DNA of 47,490 nucleotides from Schleiferiaceae bacterium. GTDB lineage: Bacteria; Bacteroidota; Bacteroidia; Flavobacteriales; Schleiferiaceae. Of the stretch, positions 7,708-16,219 are shown in pieces (position 1 is the first letter of the stretch; each line of letters begins with the position of its first letter). Below the pieces are notes generated by a model. That model did not search any database, was not told where the DNA came from, and saw nothing but the letters and a program-made list of their open reading frames with translations. The DNA lies in assembly GCA_022426185.1 (NCBI GenBank), contig JAKMEB010000165.1, positions 1-47,490 on the forward strand, in the 5' to 3' direction. The position numbers were made by a program, and so were the translations under genes.

Positions 7708-8504
7708 AATCGTAAAAGGTTAACAAAGGCAAGCGCATCAAAATCGGATAACGCAGAGCTGATTTTCGCCCATTGCTGAATGTTGCACAACTGAACCTTG
7801 GAAAAATAGGGCTCCAAAACAGGTTTGTACGCGCGAGCGGAATAGCCGCTCAGCTCAATCTCTGTAGCCGTACGGTCCCATCCTAGCTGCTCTGAGACAT
7901 TCCCTAAATGATAGACCAACTCAGATTCATTACTACATGGAAAGCTATTTATGACTTGCCATTTAGAGGCTGTGGACGCAAAAATCTGTACACTATCCGA
8001 ATAAACATGAACCCATATTTTTGGATGTACAGTAGGCTTTAATCGCTCCAATTGAACCGCCCAGTTATGCCTGCAAACCAGCGTATCGCTTTGACTAAGG
8101 CTCAAATCTGAATCGTTTAAGTAGGTAAGAAAAGTCATGGAATTGGCTGAGCTCAAATCCATGAAATTAGCTTTTTGCCCCAACACGGTTTCGGTCCAAC
8201 CTGGTATTTCACCGCCACTCATAAGTTCAGGGATGAGCACCGTATGCGGAGCTTCAATGGCGTAGATCACCTCACTAGGCAGCTCCTGAAAGCCGGCAAG
8301 TACATCTCCTATGGGGTTTTTGCCCCACGACTGTCGTGGATGATAACCAAAGAGGTAAACCTGGCGGGTAGTTTTGTGACGTACCAAAAAAGAAAGTCCA
8401 TCCTGTTGATACAGGATGGACAAGGTGCTTTCACCTGCCTTTGCATTGGCAAAGGCGGGATCTAAATTATTCTGACTTACAGTAAGTATTTTCGTAGTTA
8501 CCAC
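7704..8504 (-). CDS. DUF3822 family protein
   Basis: A 266-aa protein assigned to DUF3822 from its overall pattern and its position directly before rsmD, the usual Bacteroidota context. Recognisable segments are STLSILYQQDGLSFLVRH, YAIEAPHTVLIPELM and the C-terminal LCNIQQWAKI. Paired beta-strand repeats suggest an actin/ASKHA-like fold, but no nucleotide-binding motif can be pointed to. No signal peptide or membrane segment, so cytoplasmic. The start overlaps the preceding gene by 38 bp, and the next in-frame ATG is much further in, so the start could instead be a nearby non-ATG codon. Confidence 0.75.
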   Translation of the reverse strand: MVTTKILTVSQNNLDPAFANAKAGESTLSILYQQDGLSFLVRHKTTRQVYLFGYHPRQSWGKNPIGDVLAGFQELPSEVIYAIEAPHTVLIPELMSGGEIPGWTETVLGQKANFMDLSSANSMTFLTYLNDSDLSLSQSDTLVCRHNWAVQLERLKPTVHPKIWVHVYSDSVQIFASTASKWQVINSFPCSNESELVYHLGNVSEQLGWDRTATEIELSGYSARAYKPVLEPYFSKVQLCNIQQWAKISSALSDFDALAFVNLLRL

Positions 8505-9099
8505 TGATGGTAGGTTGTGTTAATGAGCCAATAACTAACGCTTCGTTTGCAACTTTACTGAAGGCTTGTGGGTAGCTCTTCTCAACATCTGCAAAGACCG
8601 TAGCGTAGGGTGCACTTACCTCAAAGGTAGCAACATCAACGGCATTTTTATTAATCTTGCCGGCGTTCATTGTAAATAAACTGTCCGTACCGGGAATTCT
8701 TAGTAACGTCGACCCGTCAAATCCTTCACCAAACAGCTGAACAGCTACCGGCTCTTGACCAAGAACGCGCAACATCACAGAATCCTTATTCATTTCCTTT
8801 TGGTATACCTTATCATAATACATGAAATTGGTATCCTTCCGTTCGATGATATTGATCACCCCCGTATCTACAAAAGCAACCAGTTCGTGAATGTCTGAAC
8901 AGAAAACTCCATTTTCGGCTTTATACGCCAATTGAGCCTCGCGAATATTTTCTAACTTCTCCGTTACCTCACAAATTCTTACACGCTCAATACGCTGGAA
9001 TTTAATAGGTTGCATAATGCTATTATAAATACGATACGTGAAGTACGTCGACAGAAGGATGAGAACTACTTTAATTCCTAGTTGTACCTTTGAATTCAT
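8467..9099 (-). CDS. Conserved membrane-anchored protein with pilin-like N-terminal layout
   Basis: A 210-aa protein with one N-terminal membrane helix (VQLGIKVVLILLSTYFTYRI), then a helical stretch VTEKLENIREAQLAYKAENG and EVSAPYATVFADV near the end. The layout resembles pseudopilin-type proteins, but no prepilin peptidase site (Gly before a Phe/Met) is visible, so it is probably just membrane-tethered. It resembles an uncharacterised Bacteroidota family I know only as hypothetical. It leads the leftward group with DUF3822 and rsmD, and a TTG-N16-TAGTTTTG promoter-like sequence lies before it. Confidence 0.65.
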   Translation of the reverse strand: MNSKVQLGIKVVLILLSTYFTYRIYNSIMQPIKFQRIERVRICEVTEKLENIREAQLAYKAENGVFCSDIHELVAFVDTGVINIIERKDTNFMYYDKVYQKEMNKDSVMLRVLGQEPVAVQLFGEGFDGSTLLRIPGTDSLFTMNAGKINKNAVDVATFEVSAPYATVFADVEKSYPQAFSKVANEALVIGSLTQPTISGNYENTYCKSE

Positions 9100-9123
9100 G
9101 GGTCTAAATCAACAATTATGGTC

Positions 9124-9150
9124 CAAAACTACAATAATTTTTAATTGCAA
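9124..9150 (-). promoter_or_regulatory. Promoter-like sequence before the 210-aa protein gene
   Basis: Minus strand: TTG at 9150-9148, 16-nt spacer, perfect TAGTTTTG at 9131-9124, 24 nt before the ATG at 9099. The spacer is one base shorter than the usual 17-23 range. Confidence 0.4.
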
Positions 9151-10575
9151 TCACCTCAAAGTACATATGCAGATTTGAAAGGCTTTTTTCCTTTCGATCC
9201 AACCGACGATCAAGACCAATTACTGCGCAAATTAGCAGTCTACTTGAGCATTCGACGCATCCAACCAGAGGTGATGATCATCAAGGGCTACGCGGGAACG
9301 GGAAAGACGACACTTTTAAAAAGTGTCGTAGCAGTGCACAAAAAACATACCCGAAAGGTGAGACTGATGGCACCCACAGGACGCGCTGCGAAAGTTATGA
9401 GCGGTGCAACAGGGCATCCAGCACACACCATACACCGGAGCTTGTACCGTCCAAAAGTGAGTTCTGGCGGCGCCGCTACTTTTGTTTTAGCGAACAACCC
9501 CAATAAGAACACCACCTTTATCGTTGATGAAGCTGGATTGATAAGCACACAGCGTGATCGTTCACTGGGCGACCATTCCCTATTGGAGGATTTGTTGCAA
9601 TATGTTTTTGAAGATGCCTCAAACCACCTCATTTTAGTGGGTGATCCAGCCCAGTTACCCCCTGTGGGCCAACCCGAAAGCCCAGCGTTGTCTTCAGATT
9701 TCTTCGCGAATCAAATGGGGCTGCCGGCCACTGAGCACACCTTGCGCGCAGTTACCCGACAAGCGCTCGACAGCTTCATTCTTAAAAACGCAACGATGCT
9801 TCGAGAACTGATTGAAGCCGATTCAAGCGAACCTCCTGTTTTTGAAGCTGGCGGAGATTTAATCCGAGTAGAAGACGGTTACCAATTACAAGAGATTTTT
9901 GAGCAACTCTACACCGGTGATAATAGCGGAAACACAATGGTGGTAAGAAGCAATAAGAAAGCAAACCAATACAATCAAGGAATTCGCGGCCGTATAAAAT
10001 TCCAAGAGGAACGCATCTCGGCAGGCGATCAATTCATGGTGGTAAAAAACAATTATTTCTGGCTGCCGGAATCGAGTCAAATGGGTTTCATCGCCAATGG
10101 TGAAATTGGGGAAATCCGGAGCATCAGAAACATCCACGAACGCTATGGCTTCACTTTCTGTGAGGCGACTGTAGCATTTGTGGACTACCCGAAGCAAGAT
10201 GCTATTGACGTTATCCTTAATCTAAGTGCCTTAGAAAGTGAAGGACCTGCATTAAATAGTGCGCAAAGCAATAATCTGTACGAACAGATGATGGCAAAAT
10301 ATTCCTATCGGGGTTCCAAGGGAAAAATATATGAATCGGTCAAGAACGATCCGTATTTCAATGCACTTCAGATAAAGTTCAGCTATGTCATTACGTGTCA
10401 CAAGAGCCAAGGCGGACAGTGGGAACATGTGGTTGTGGAACACCCGTACTTACCAGAAGGACCCGCTCCTATTTACTATAAGTGGCTCTATACAGCGATG
10501 ACTAGAGCGACCTCTAAAGTCTACCTTGTGGGCTTCCCGGAAGCTTGGTTTGATGGCTTATCTTTGGATTCTTGA
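9145..10575 (+). CDS. RecD-like/AAA ATP-dependent helicase (UvrD_C_2 type)
   Basis: A 476-aa superfamily 1B-type helicase. Walker A is GYAGTGKTT at about residues 48-56, followed by MAPTGRAAKVM, Walker B FIVDEAGLIS, LVGDPAQLPPVG, and the C-terminal SYVITCHKSQGGQWEHV and YTAMTRATSKVYLVG blocks of the UvrD_C_2 module. The start is unusual: an in-frame stop (9142-9144) immediately precedes a TTG at 9145, and no in-frame ATG occurs before the Walker A region, so translation must begin at a TTG (9145 or 9175). It probably acts in recombination or repair, but the specific substrate is unknown. A -7-like TACCTTTG lies at 9085-9092. Confidence 0.88.
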   Translation: MQSPQSTYADLKGFFPFDPTDDQDQLLRKLAVYLSIRRIQPEVMIIKGYAGTGKTTLLKSVVAVHKKHTRKVRLMAPTGRAAKVMSGATGHPAHTIHRSLYRPKVSSGGAATFVLANNPNKNTTFIVDEAGLISTQRDRSLGDHSLLEDLLQYVFEDASNHLILVGDPAQLPPVGQPESPALSSDFFANQMGLPATEHTLRAVTRQALDSFILKNATMLRELIEADSSEPPVFEAGGDLIRVEDGYQLQEIFEQLYTGDNSGNTMVVRSNKKANQYNQGIRGRIKFQEERISAGDQFMVVKNNYFWLPESSQMGFIANGEIGEIRSIRNIHERYGFTFCEATVAFVDYPKQDAIDVILNLSALESEGPALNSAQSNNLYEQMMAKYSYRGSKGKIYESVKNDPYFNALQIKFSYVITCHKSQGGQWEHVVVEHPYLPEGPAPIYYKWLYTAMTRATSKVYLVGFPEAWFDGLSLDS

Positions 10576-10585
10576 ACCTACTGAT

Positions 10586-11143
10586 ATGAAATACCTCATC
10601 GCCCGATTTGTTTTCTTCGTTACCGGCTGGAAGCTCGTAGCAACAAAAGAAGATATTCAAGCCGCGCAAAATTCAGTCATGATTGCTGCTCCACACACCT
10701 CAAACTATGACTTGGTGTACGCTGTCGGTACGTTCTGGCTCATGCGTCTTCCATTAAAATTCTTCATCAAAGACTTTTATACCCGTTGGTACTTCTTCGG
10801 TTTTTTCAAGTGGATGGGCGCCATTGGGGTAAATAGAAGCAAAAGAAACCACTTAGTGGAGCATGCAGCGCAATTGCTTCAATCGGACAAAAACATCACC
10901 TTAATGGTTCCCGCTGAGGGGACACGTAAGCGCGTAGATAAATGGAAAACAGGATTTTATCAAATTGCTAAAAAAGCAGGTACGCCCATTTCTTTAGGCT
11001 ACCTCGACTATGAAAAGAAGCATGCAGGTATTTTAAAGGTGATTCCATGCCGCGAAGAATTACATACCTTTTCTGAGATTGAACAAGCCTACAAGGACGT
11101 CCATGGAAAATACCCGGAGCTGTACAATACGAAAATATTCTAA
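10586..11143 (+). CDS. Lysophospholipid acyltransferase family protein
   Basis: A 185-aa acyltransferase of the PlsC superfamily, starting at the ATG 11 nt after the helicase stop; the longer ORF-track start lies inside the helicase gene. It has the catalytic HTSNYD (HX4D) near residue 38 and the substrate block PAEGTRKRVDKWKTGFYQIA. One or two hydrophobic segments (YLIARFVFFVTGW) would attach it to the inner membrane. It is shorter than the plsC product at 2765 and clearly a different subfamily. Possible roles are phospholipid, ornithine-lipid or lipid A acylation; sequence alone does not decide. The stop overlaps the next start (TAATG). Confidence 0.82.
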   Translation: MKYLIARFVFFVTGWKLVATKEDIQAAQNSVMIAAPHTSNYDLVYAVGTFWLMRLPLKFFIKDFYTRWYFFGFFKWMGAIGVNRSKRNHLVEHAAQLLQSDKNITLMVPAEGTRKRVDKWKTGFYQIAKKAGTPISLGYLDYEKKHAGILKVIPCREELHTFSEIEQAYKDVHGKYPELYNTKIF

Positions 11144-11589
11144 TGGCCTATCCTAGATTGCTCTTTGCTCCAGAAATCACTTTGGAAGTCCAGATGCGCG
11201 AGACGACTTCTGGTCCGGAAATCTGGGATCCCGTGCGAAAAAAGTGGCTTGTTGGCGTTCCAGAGGAATGGGTACGTCAGCATTGTATTTCCTACCTCGA
11301 TGCGCTTGGCTACGCTACGAGCAATATGAGCACGGAAGCAGGGATTCAGACTGGTTTTAAGCAGAAAAGAACCGATATAGTGGCAAATAAAGCCGGGCAA
11401 CCTATTATTCTAGTGGAGTGTAAAGCACCTTCGGTCAAATTAAGCCAAGCTACCTTCAACCAAGCGTTCAACTACAATCAAAGTGTTGGCGCCGCTTATC
11501 TGTGGCTCACCAATGGAATGCAACATTTGTATTGGGACTGCACTAAGAACAAACCGTGCACTTCTTTGCCGTTAGCGGAGACGGTCTAG
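11143..11589 (+). CDS. Stand-alone type I restriction HsdR N-terminal-like nuclease domain protein
   Basis: A 148-aa protein consisting only of the HsdR_N-type (HSDR_N_2) PD-(D/E)XK domain. An intact catalytic pattern is visible: RTDIVANKAGQ followed by PIILVECKAPSV (Asp ... Glu-x-Lys). The helicase and specificity parts of a restriction system are absent here and nearby, so this is not a restriction enzyme remnant in a defence island. Such single-domain proteins are widespread in Bacteroidota, with no function I can name. Its ATG overlaps the acyltransferase stop by 1 nt. The 3' end overlaps the convergent DUF4293 gene by 18 bp. Confidence 0.8.
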   Translation: MAYPRLLFAPEITLEVQMRETTSGPEIWDPVRKKWLVGVPEEWVRQHCISYLDALGYATSNMSTEAGIQTGFKQKRTDIVANKAGQPIILVECKAPSVKLSQATFNQAFNYNQSVGAAYLWLTNGMQHLYWDCTKNKPCTSLPLAETV

Positions 11590-11967
11590 ACTACGAACTT
11601 TATCCTCGTCTTTCTGAATGCCTTTTGAAGCTAAATAAGCGAATACGATGCAAGCGAAAGGTGCCGCAGCTCCCCAGCTTGCTGAGGCACCGGGTGTTGC
11701 TAAAACTGCTTGGATGATAAAGCCCATGGCCGCTAAAGCACTAAGCATACCGATCCGTACAACAATGAGCTGCATTTTCCGGTTGCCATAAAGTAAAACC
11801 GCTCCACTGAACAATGACATTCCTAATCCAAAAGTGAGAAACGTGTACATGCCTGCTGTCGCTCTAAATACCTCCGATTCTGTAGCATATAAAGGCAAAA
11901 TAAAAGCACCAAGTGTACTGATAATGGCTGCACAAAAAAGATATAAGGTCTGAATGCGTTGAATCAT
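11572..11967 (-). CDS. DUF4293 family membrane protein
   Basis: A 131-aa protein with four predicted membrane helices, starting MIQRIQTLYLFCAAIISTLG, the typical N-terminus of DUF4293. The second to fourth helices are TFLTFGLGMSLFSGAVLLY, the IGMLSALAAMGFIIQAVLA region and AAPFACIVFAYLAS. A conserved C-terminal tail, KDEDKVRSLDRLR, points to the cytoplasm. It is divergent from rho, the usual neighbour in this phylum. Function unknown. The 3' end overlaps the HsdR_N-like gene. Confidence 0.85.
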   Translation of the reverse strand: MIQRIQTLYLFCAAIISTLGAFILPLYATESEVFRATAGMYTFLTFGLGMSLFSGAVLLYGNRKMQLIVVRIGMLSALAAMGFIIQAVLATPGASASWGAAAPFACIVFAYLASKGIQKDEDKVRSLDRLR

Positions 11968-12042
11968 AAGAGTTGTATTTCTTGTGACAAAGTTGAAAAA
12001 AATACAGTGTCAATTTTCATTTAATCTCGAAATCTCACTATT

Positions 12043-12065
12043 ATTGTTGTGTAGAGCACAATAAT
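12043..12065. repeat. Inverted repeat in the rho leader
   Basis: ATTGTTGTG, loop TAGAG, CACAATAAT: a 9-bp stem with one G-T wobble, 45 nt before the rho start. It could be an operator or a 5'-UTR hairpin acting in rho autoregulation. There is no supporting comparison. Confidence 0.3.
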
Positions 12066-12109
12066 TATCGAGCACCGGCTCAACTTCTACCTATACTATC
12101 CCAAATAAC

Positions 12110-13642
12110 ATGTTGACTGAAAACGAATTACAGGCACGTAAGTTGCCTGAACTAAAAGACTTAGGAGCATCTCTTGATATTCCAAAAGCCCGTTACATGA
12201 AAAAAGGCGAACTCGTTAGCGCCATTTTAAGTAAAACCGGACAATCCTCCACTGCAGAGAAAACTACAGAGCAACCCGCTCAAATGCAGCCAAAGGCACC
12301 TGTGGCCACTCCTAAAGAGGACAAGAAATCGACCTCGGCGCAACATGAAAAGCGTGAAGCGAACGGAGAAAAAGAGCAGCAATCTTCTGCCGAAAAAGGC
12401 GAGCGCCATCCTAAAGGGAATCGTCCTGAAAGAGGTGGACGTCCTGAGAAAGGCCCACGTCACAACAATAACAGAGACCAGAACCAACGTGATCAGCGCA
12501 ATAAACGCAGACCTAAGGAGTTCCATTTTGAAGGTATTATCGCAAATGAAGGTGTCTTGGAAATTATGCCCGATGGTTACGGTTTCTTACGGAGTTCCGA
12601 CTTTAACTATTTGAATTCTCCCGATGACATCTACGTAAGTCAAAATCAAATAAGAGGAATGGGCCTTAAGACTGGTGATACCATCACTGGTGAAGTCCGC
12701 CCTCCACGCGAAGGTGAGAAGTACTTTCCGTTGGTCAAGGTCAACAGTATTAACGGACGTACTCCAGAATACGTGCGCGATCGCGTTGCATTTGAGCACT
12801 TAACTCCGCTTTTCCCGGAAGAGAAATTTGACATCACAACGAGAAGAAGTACCGATTCAACACGAATTATCGATCTCTTTTCACCTATCGGTAAAGGACA
12901 ACGTGGATTGATTGTGGCCCAACCTAAAACAGGTAAGACCACTTTAATGAAGGAAGTCGCTAATGCTATTGCAGCGAATCATCCTGAAGCCTACATGATC
13001 GTTCTCTTGATTGATGAGCGTCCGGAGGAAGTAACCGATATGAGTCGCAGTGTTAATGCGGAGGTGGTTGCTTCAACTTTTGACGAACCTGCTGATCACC
13101 ACGTGAAAGTAGCCAACATAGTTCTAGAAAAAGCGAAGCGCATGACAGAATGTGGTCATGATGTAATCATTATGCTGGACAGTATTACACGTCTTGCGCG
13201 TGCTTACAACACGGTAAGTCCGGCATCAGGTAAAATTTTATCCGGTGGTGTGGATGCAAATGCACTTCAGCGACCCAAACGCTTCTTTGGAGCAGCAAGA
13301 AATATTGAAGGAGGAGGCTCTTTAACCATATTAGCGACAGCACTCATTGATACCGGATCTAAAATGGATGAGGTGATCTTTGAAGAGTTTAAAGGAACCG
13401 GTAATATGGAAATGCAATTGGATCGTAAGATTGCAAACCGTAGAATTTGGCCGGCCATTAACCTTACTGAGAGCGGTACGCGTAAAGAAGATCTACTTCT
13501 TGCACCCGACGTTTTGCAACGCATGTGGATCCTAAGGAAATACCTTGCAGACATGACACCGATCGAAGCAATGGAATTCTTGAGCGATCGCGTTCGAAAG
13601 ACCAAAGACAACGCGGAGTTCTTAATCTCCATGAACGGATAA
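12110..13642 (+). CDS. rho: Transcription termination factor Rho
   Basis: RNA-dependent hexameric ATPase that terminates transcription. The 510-aa product has an N-terminal SAP-like Rho_N segment (about 1-45), a low-complexity insert of about 90 residues (45-138) rich in K, R, E, Q, N, P and G, and the cold-shock-like RNA-binding domain ([16 protein letters not shown], about 147-225). The ATPase core follows: Walker [10 protein letters not shown] at about 270-278, [25 protein letters not shown]. The insert makes it much longer than E. coli Rho (419 aa). Disordered Rho inserts are known in Bacteroidota and, in Bacteroides, drive phase separation. An intrinsic terminator follows the stop. Confidence 0.97.
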   Translation: MLTENELQARKLPELKDLGASLDIPKARYMKKGELVSAILSKTGQSSTAEKTTEQPAQMQPKAPVATPKEDKKSTSAQHEKREANGEKEQQSSAEKGERHPKGNRPERGGRPEKGPRHNNNRDQNQRDQRNKRRPKEFHFEGIIANEGVLEIMPDGYGFLRSSDFNYLNSPDDIYVSQNQIRGMGLKTGDTITGEVRPPREGEKYFPLVKVNSINGRTPEYVRDRVAFEHLTPLFPEEKFDITTRRSTDSTRIIDLFSPIGKGQRGLIVAQPKTGKTTLMKEVANAIAANHPEAYMIVLLIDERPEEVTDMSRSVNAEVVASTFDEPADHHVKVANIVLEKAKRMTECGHDVIIMLDSITRLARAYNTVSPASGKILSGGVDANALQRPKRFFGAARNIEGGGSLTILATALIDTGSKMDEVIFEEFKGTGNMEMQLDRKIANRRIWPAINLTESGTRKEDLLLAPDVLQRMWILRKYLADMTPIEAMEFLSDRVRKTKDNAEFLISMNG

Positions 13643-13645
13643 GCA

Positions 13646-13674
13646 AAGCGGCCCTCAGGGGCCGCTTTTTTTTT
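13646..13674 (+). terminator. Intrinsic terminator after rho
   Basis: Perfect 9-bp stem AAGCGGCCC/GGGCCGCTT with loop TCAG, running into a 9-T run (13666-13674). The T-run touches the stop codon of the convergent ABC exporter gene at 13673, so no spare sequence separates the two genes. Confidence 0.88.
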
Positions 13675-15433
13675 ACTCTGCGGAAGCGAACTGCTTCTCG
13701 TATAAACTAAAATAGGCCTCGCCTTTATCCAGTAATTCTTGGTGATTTCCTATCTCCACTATCCTTCCCTTATCTAAGACTATAATTCTATCGGCATGCT
13801 GAATGGTGGAAAGGCGGTGTGCGATGATCACAGAAGTTCTGTTTTTCGTAAGCGCAATTAATGCGCGTTGAATGAGCTCCTCCGTATGCGAATCGATAGA
13901 TGAAGTAGCTTCATCCAATATAAGAACGGCCGGGTCTGTAATGTACGCACGAAGGAAAGCCAACAACTGGCGCTGTCCAGCAGAGAGCACTCCACCACGC
14001 TCCTGTACATTGTAATCTAATCCTTGCGGCAATCCATCAATGAATTCCGTTATACCAATACGTGCAGCAGCCTCAGTTATGGCAACATCGGTAATGGATT
14101 CATCACCTAAAACAATATTTGAACGAACGGTATCTGAAAATAAAAACACGTCTTGGAGCACTAGGGCCAATTGCGTGCGCAACTGATGTAGGTCCAACTC
14201 ATTGAGAGCTACCCCATCGATACTTACTCGACCTTTTGAATAGGGATAAAAGCCCATAAGTATGGAAATGATGGTACTCTTGCCCGCGCCCGTTGCTCCG
14301 ACTACAGCCACAGTCTCGCCAGGCGCAACAGCAAAACTCACATCGTGCAGTATAGGCTCCCCTTCGTTGTAATGGAAATCTACCGATTCAAAAGCAATGG
14401 CACCCTTTAGCGGATCTAAGCGCTTCGTTCCGTTTGCTTCGCGCTCATGATCACTTTCAAGAAGTTTCAATACACGCTCAGAGGCAACCATACCCATTTG
14501 AAGGGTATTGAACCGGTCGGCTAACTGGCGTAATGGACGAAAGAGCATTCCTATGAAAATAATCATTGCTGTAAGCTCCCCTACAGTTACCGCACCCCCT
14601 TGAGCGGCGTTCATACCACCGTACCAAACCGCAAGTCCAATAGAGATCGCACTAAGGACTTCAATAATGGGAAAGAACAAAGCGTAATAAAAAATGCTCT
14701 CGATGTTGGCATCACGATGCCGCGCGTTGATGGCACGAAATTTCTGCGCTTCTTGGTGTTCGCGTCCAAAAGCTTGAACCACGTTCATCCCTCCCAAATG
14801 TTCTTGTACAAAGGTATTTAGGTTCGATACTTCCGAACGGACCCGTTGGAATGCACCTTTAATACCACGCTGAAACCAGCGCGTCGCAATAAAAAGTACC
14901 GGTATGATGGAAAGGCTAATTAAAACCAAAATTGGATTAAAATAGAAGAACATGGCCACCAACATAACCACAATTCGAAAGAGATCACCAAATATCACAA
15001 GTATGCCCTGTGAAAAGATTTGGGCTATGGTTTCGATATCTGAAACAACACGAGTGACCAATTGGCCGATTGGTGTCCGATCATAAAATCCCAGTTTAAA
15101 CGTCTGCAATTTGTCGTAAAGCTCGATTCGAATGTCTTTAATGATACTCTGACCCAGCCAATTTGCGGCATACATAAACATAAATTGGCCTAAGCTCTCG
15201 ACAACAAGTAAAGCGACCAACCACAAACTTAATTCGATGAGATAAGGGCCATCTAGCGTAAGTATGGCATCGTCGATGATCATTTTCGTGATGATCGGTC
15301 GTGCAGTACCCAATGCACCGAGAAGCACTGTCAATAGAACTGCCCCAAAAAACAAGCCCCGATAAGGCCGTGCGTATGCCATCACCTTCGTGAAAAGTTG
15401 AAAATCAAACGCCTTACCGCCTACTTTAGACAT
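13673..15433 (-). CDS. MsbA-like ABC exporter (fused permease and ATPase)
   Basis: A 586-aa half-transporter: six-helix exporter domain (about residues 20-320) then an ATPase domain with Walker A GATGAGKST, Q-loop LALVLQDVFLFS, signature LSAGQRQLLAF, Walker B VLILDEATSSID and H-loop IIAHRLSTI. It works as a dimer in the inner membrane. It resembles the lipid A flippase/multidrug exporter group (MsbA, YfiB/C type), but the substrate is not decided by sequence. Its start overlaps the end of truA by 8 bp, so both are in one leftward operon. No TolC-like partner is near. Confidence 0.88.
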   Translation of the reverse strand: MSKVGGKAFDFQLFTKVMAYARPYRGLFFGAVLLTVLLGALGTARPIITKMIIDDAILTLDGPYLIELSLWLVALLVVESLGQFMFMYAANWLGQSIIKDIRIELYDKLQTFKLGFYDRTPIGQLVTRVVSDIETIAQIFSQGILVIFGDLFRIVVMLVAMFFYFNPILVLISLSIIPVLFIATRWFQRGIKGAFQRVRSEVSNLNTFVQEHLGGMNVVQAFGREHQEAQKFRAINARHRDANIESIFYYALFFPIIEVLSAISIGLAVWYGGMNAAQGGAVTVGELTAMIIFIGMLFRPLRQLADRFNTLQMGMVASERVLKLLESDHEREANGTKRLDPLKGAIAFESVDFHYNEGEPILHDVSFAVAPGETVAVVGATGAGKSTIISILMGFYPYSKGRVSIDGVALNELDLHQLRTQLALVLQDVFLFSDTVRSNIVLGDESITDVAITEAAARIGITEFIDGLPQGLDYNVQERGGVLSAGQRQLLAFLRAYITDPAVLILDEATSSIDSHTEELIQRALIALTKNRTSVIIAHRLSTIQHADRIIVLDKGRIVEIGNHQELLDKGEAYFSLYEKQFASAE

Positions 15434-16184
15434 TTTCGAGGTTGTTATAAGTTACTTCTGTTAGGTATAAGCCTTGTGCAGGTGCACTTGTTCCCATAGC
15501 ACCTCTGTTTTTTTGTGCCATACGCGCTTCAAAATCGTCTACGGACCATTTGCCGCGCCCGACCTCATACAGTGAACCCACTATTGCACGTACCATGTTA
15601 CGAAGGAATCGGTCTGCAGTAATATGAAAAACCAGCACATCTGCTTCCAAGATCCATTCTGCGCGGGTTACCTGACAGATGGTGGTTTTATTATCCGATC
15701 CAGTTTTACAGAAACTTGCAAAATCTGTTTCTTCCAATAGGCGTTCTGCCGCTGCATTCATTTTTTCAACATCCGGCATCTGATCTACCATCCACGCTTT
15801 ATCACGCCAAAAAGGGGAACCTGAAGTACAAAGTGCGTATTCATAGCTACGAGAAGTCGCATCAAAACGTGCGTGCCAATCGTGCGGGACTTCACGGGCC
15901 TCATAGATGTATATGGCAGGATCTAGAAATCTATTTAAACGGTAGACCAATTGGTCTAGATTCAGTGCACCTTCCCCATATTCCGGTGACCAATCAAAAT
16001 GTACAAACATTTCTTTCGCATGGACCCCTGTATCCGTCCTACCCGCTCCCATAGTCTGAATGGGCTGACGCAAAAGTTTGCTCAGCGCATCATCGAGATC
16101 TCCTTGAACCGTGCGGTCGTTCGGCTGGATCTGCCAACCACAAAAGGGAGCACCATCGTAGGCCAATCTCAAGAGTGTACGCAT
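15426..16184 (-). CDS. truA: TruA, tRNA pseudouridine(38-40) synthase
   Basis: Converts uridines 38-40 in the tRNA anticodon stem-loop to pseudouridine. The 252-aa product has the typical start MRTLLRLAYDGAPFCGWQIQ and the catalytic motif GAGRTDTGVHA with the nucleophile Asp51, followed by FDATSRSYEYAL and DRFLRNMVRAIVGSL. The length is normal. It is first in the operon with the ABC exporter and divergent from the YfcE-like phosphoesterase. Confidence 0.95.
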   Translation of the reverse strand: MRTLLRLAYDGAPFCGWQIQPNDRTVQGDLDDALSKLLRQPIQTMGAGRTDTGVHAKEMFVHFDWSPEYGEGALNLDQLVYRLNRFLDPAIYIYEAREVPHDWHARFDATSRSYEYALCTSGSPFWRDKAWMVDQMPDVEKMNAAAERLLEETDFASFCKTGSDNKTTICQVTRAEWILEADVLVFHITADRFLRNMVRAIVGSLYEVGRGKWSVDDFEARMAQKNRGAMGTSAPAQGLYLTEVTYNNLENV

Positions 16185-16192
16185 TACATTTG
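16185..16192 (+). promoter_or_regulatory. -7 element (TACATTTG) before the phosphoesterase gene
   Basis: Perfect TAnnTTTG 27 nt before the GTG at 16220 and immediately past the truA start. It lies downstream of the ORF-track ATG at 16175, so if it is used that ATG would not be in the transcript; this favours the GTG start. No clear TTG at -33. Confidence 0.4.
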
Positions 16193-16219
16193 ACTAATAT
16201 TCACGCCAAAGGTACGCTT

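Noticed and set aside
12227-12526. 99-aa antisense ORF in rho with hydrophobic Leu/Phe-rich translation
   Set aside because: It is the complement of the Lys/Glu/Arg-rich disordered insert, which automatically yields a long open antisense frame.
16175-16219. ATG start of the phosphoesterase at 16175
   Set aside because: It overlaps truA, adds 15 residues not expected for the family, and lies upstream of a good -7 element; the GTG at 16220 is preferred.
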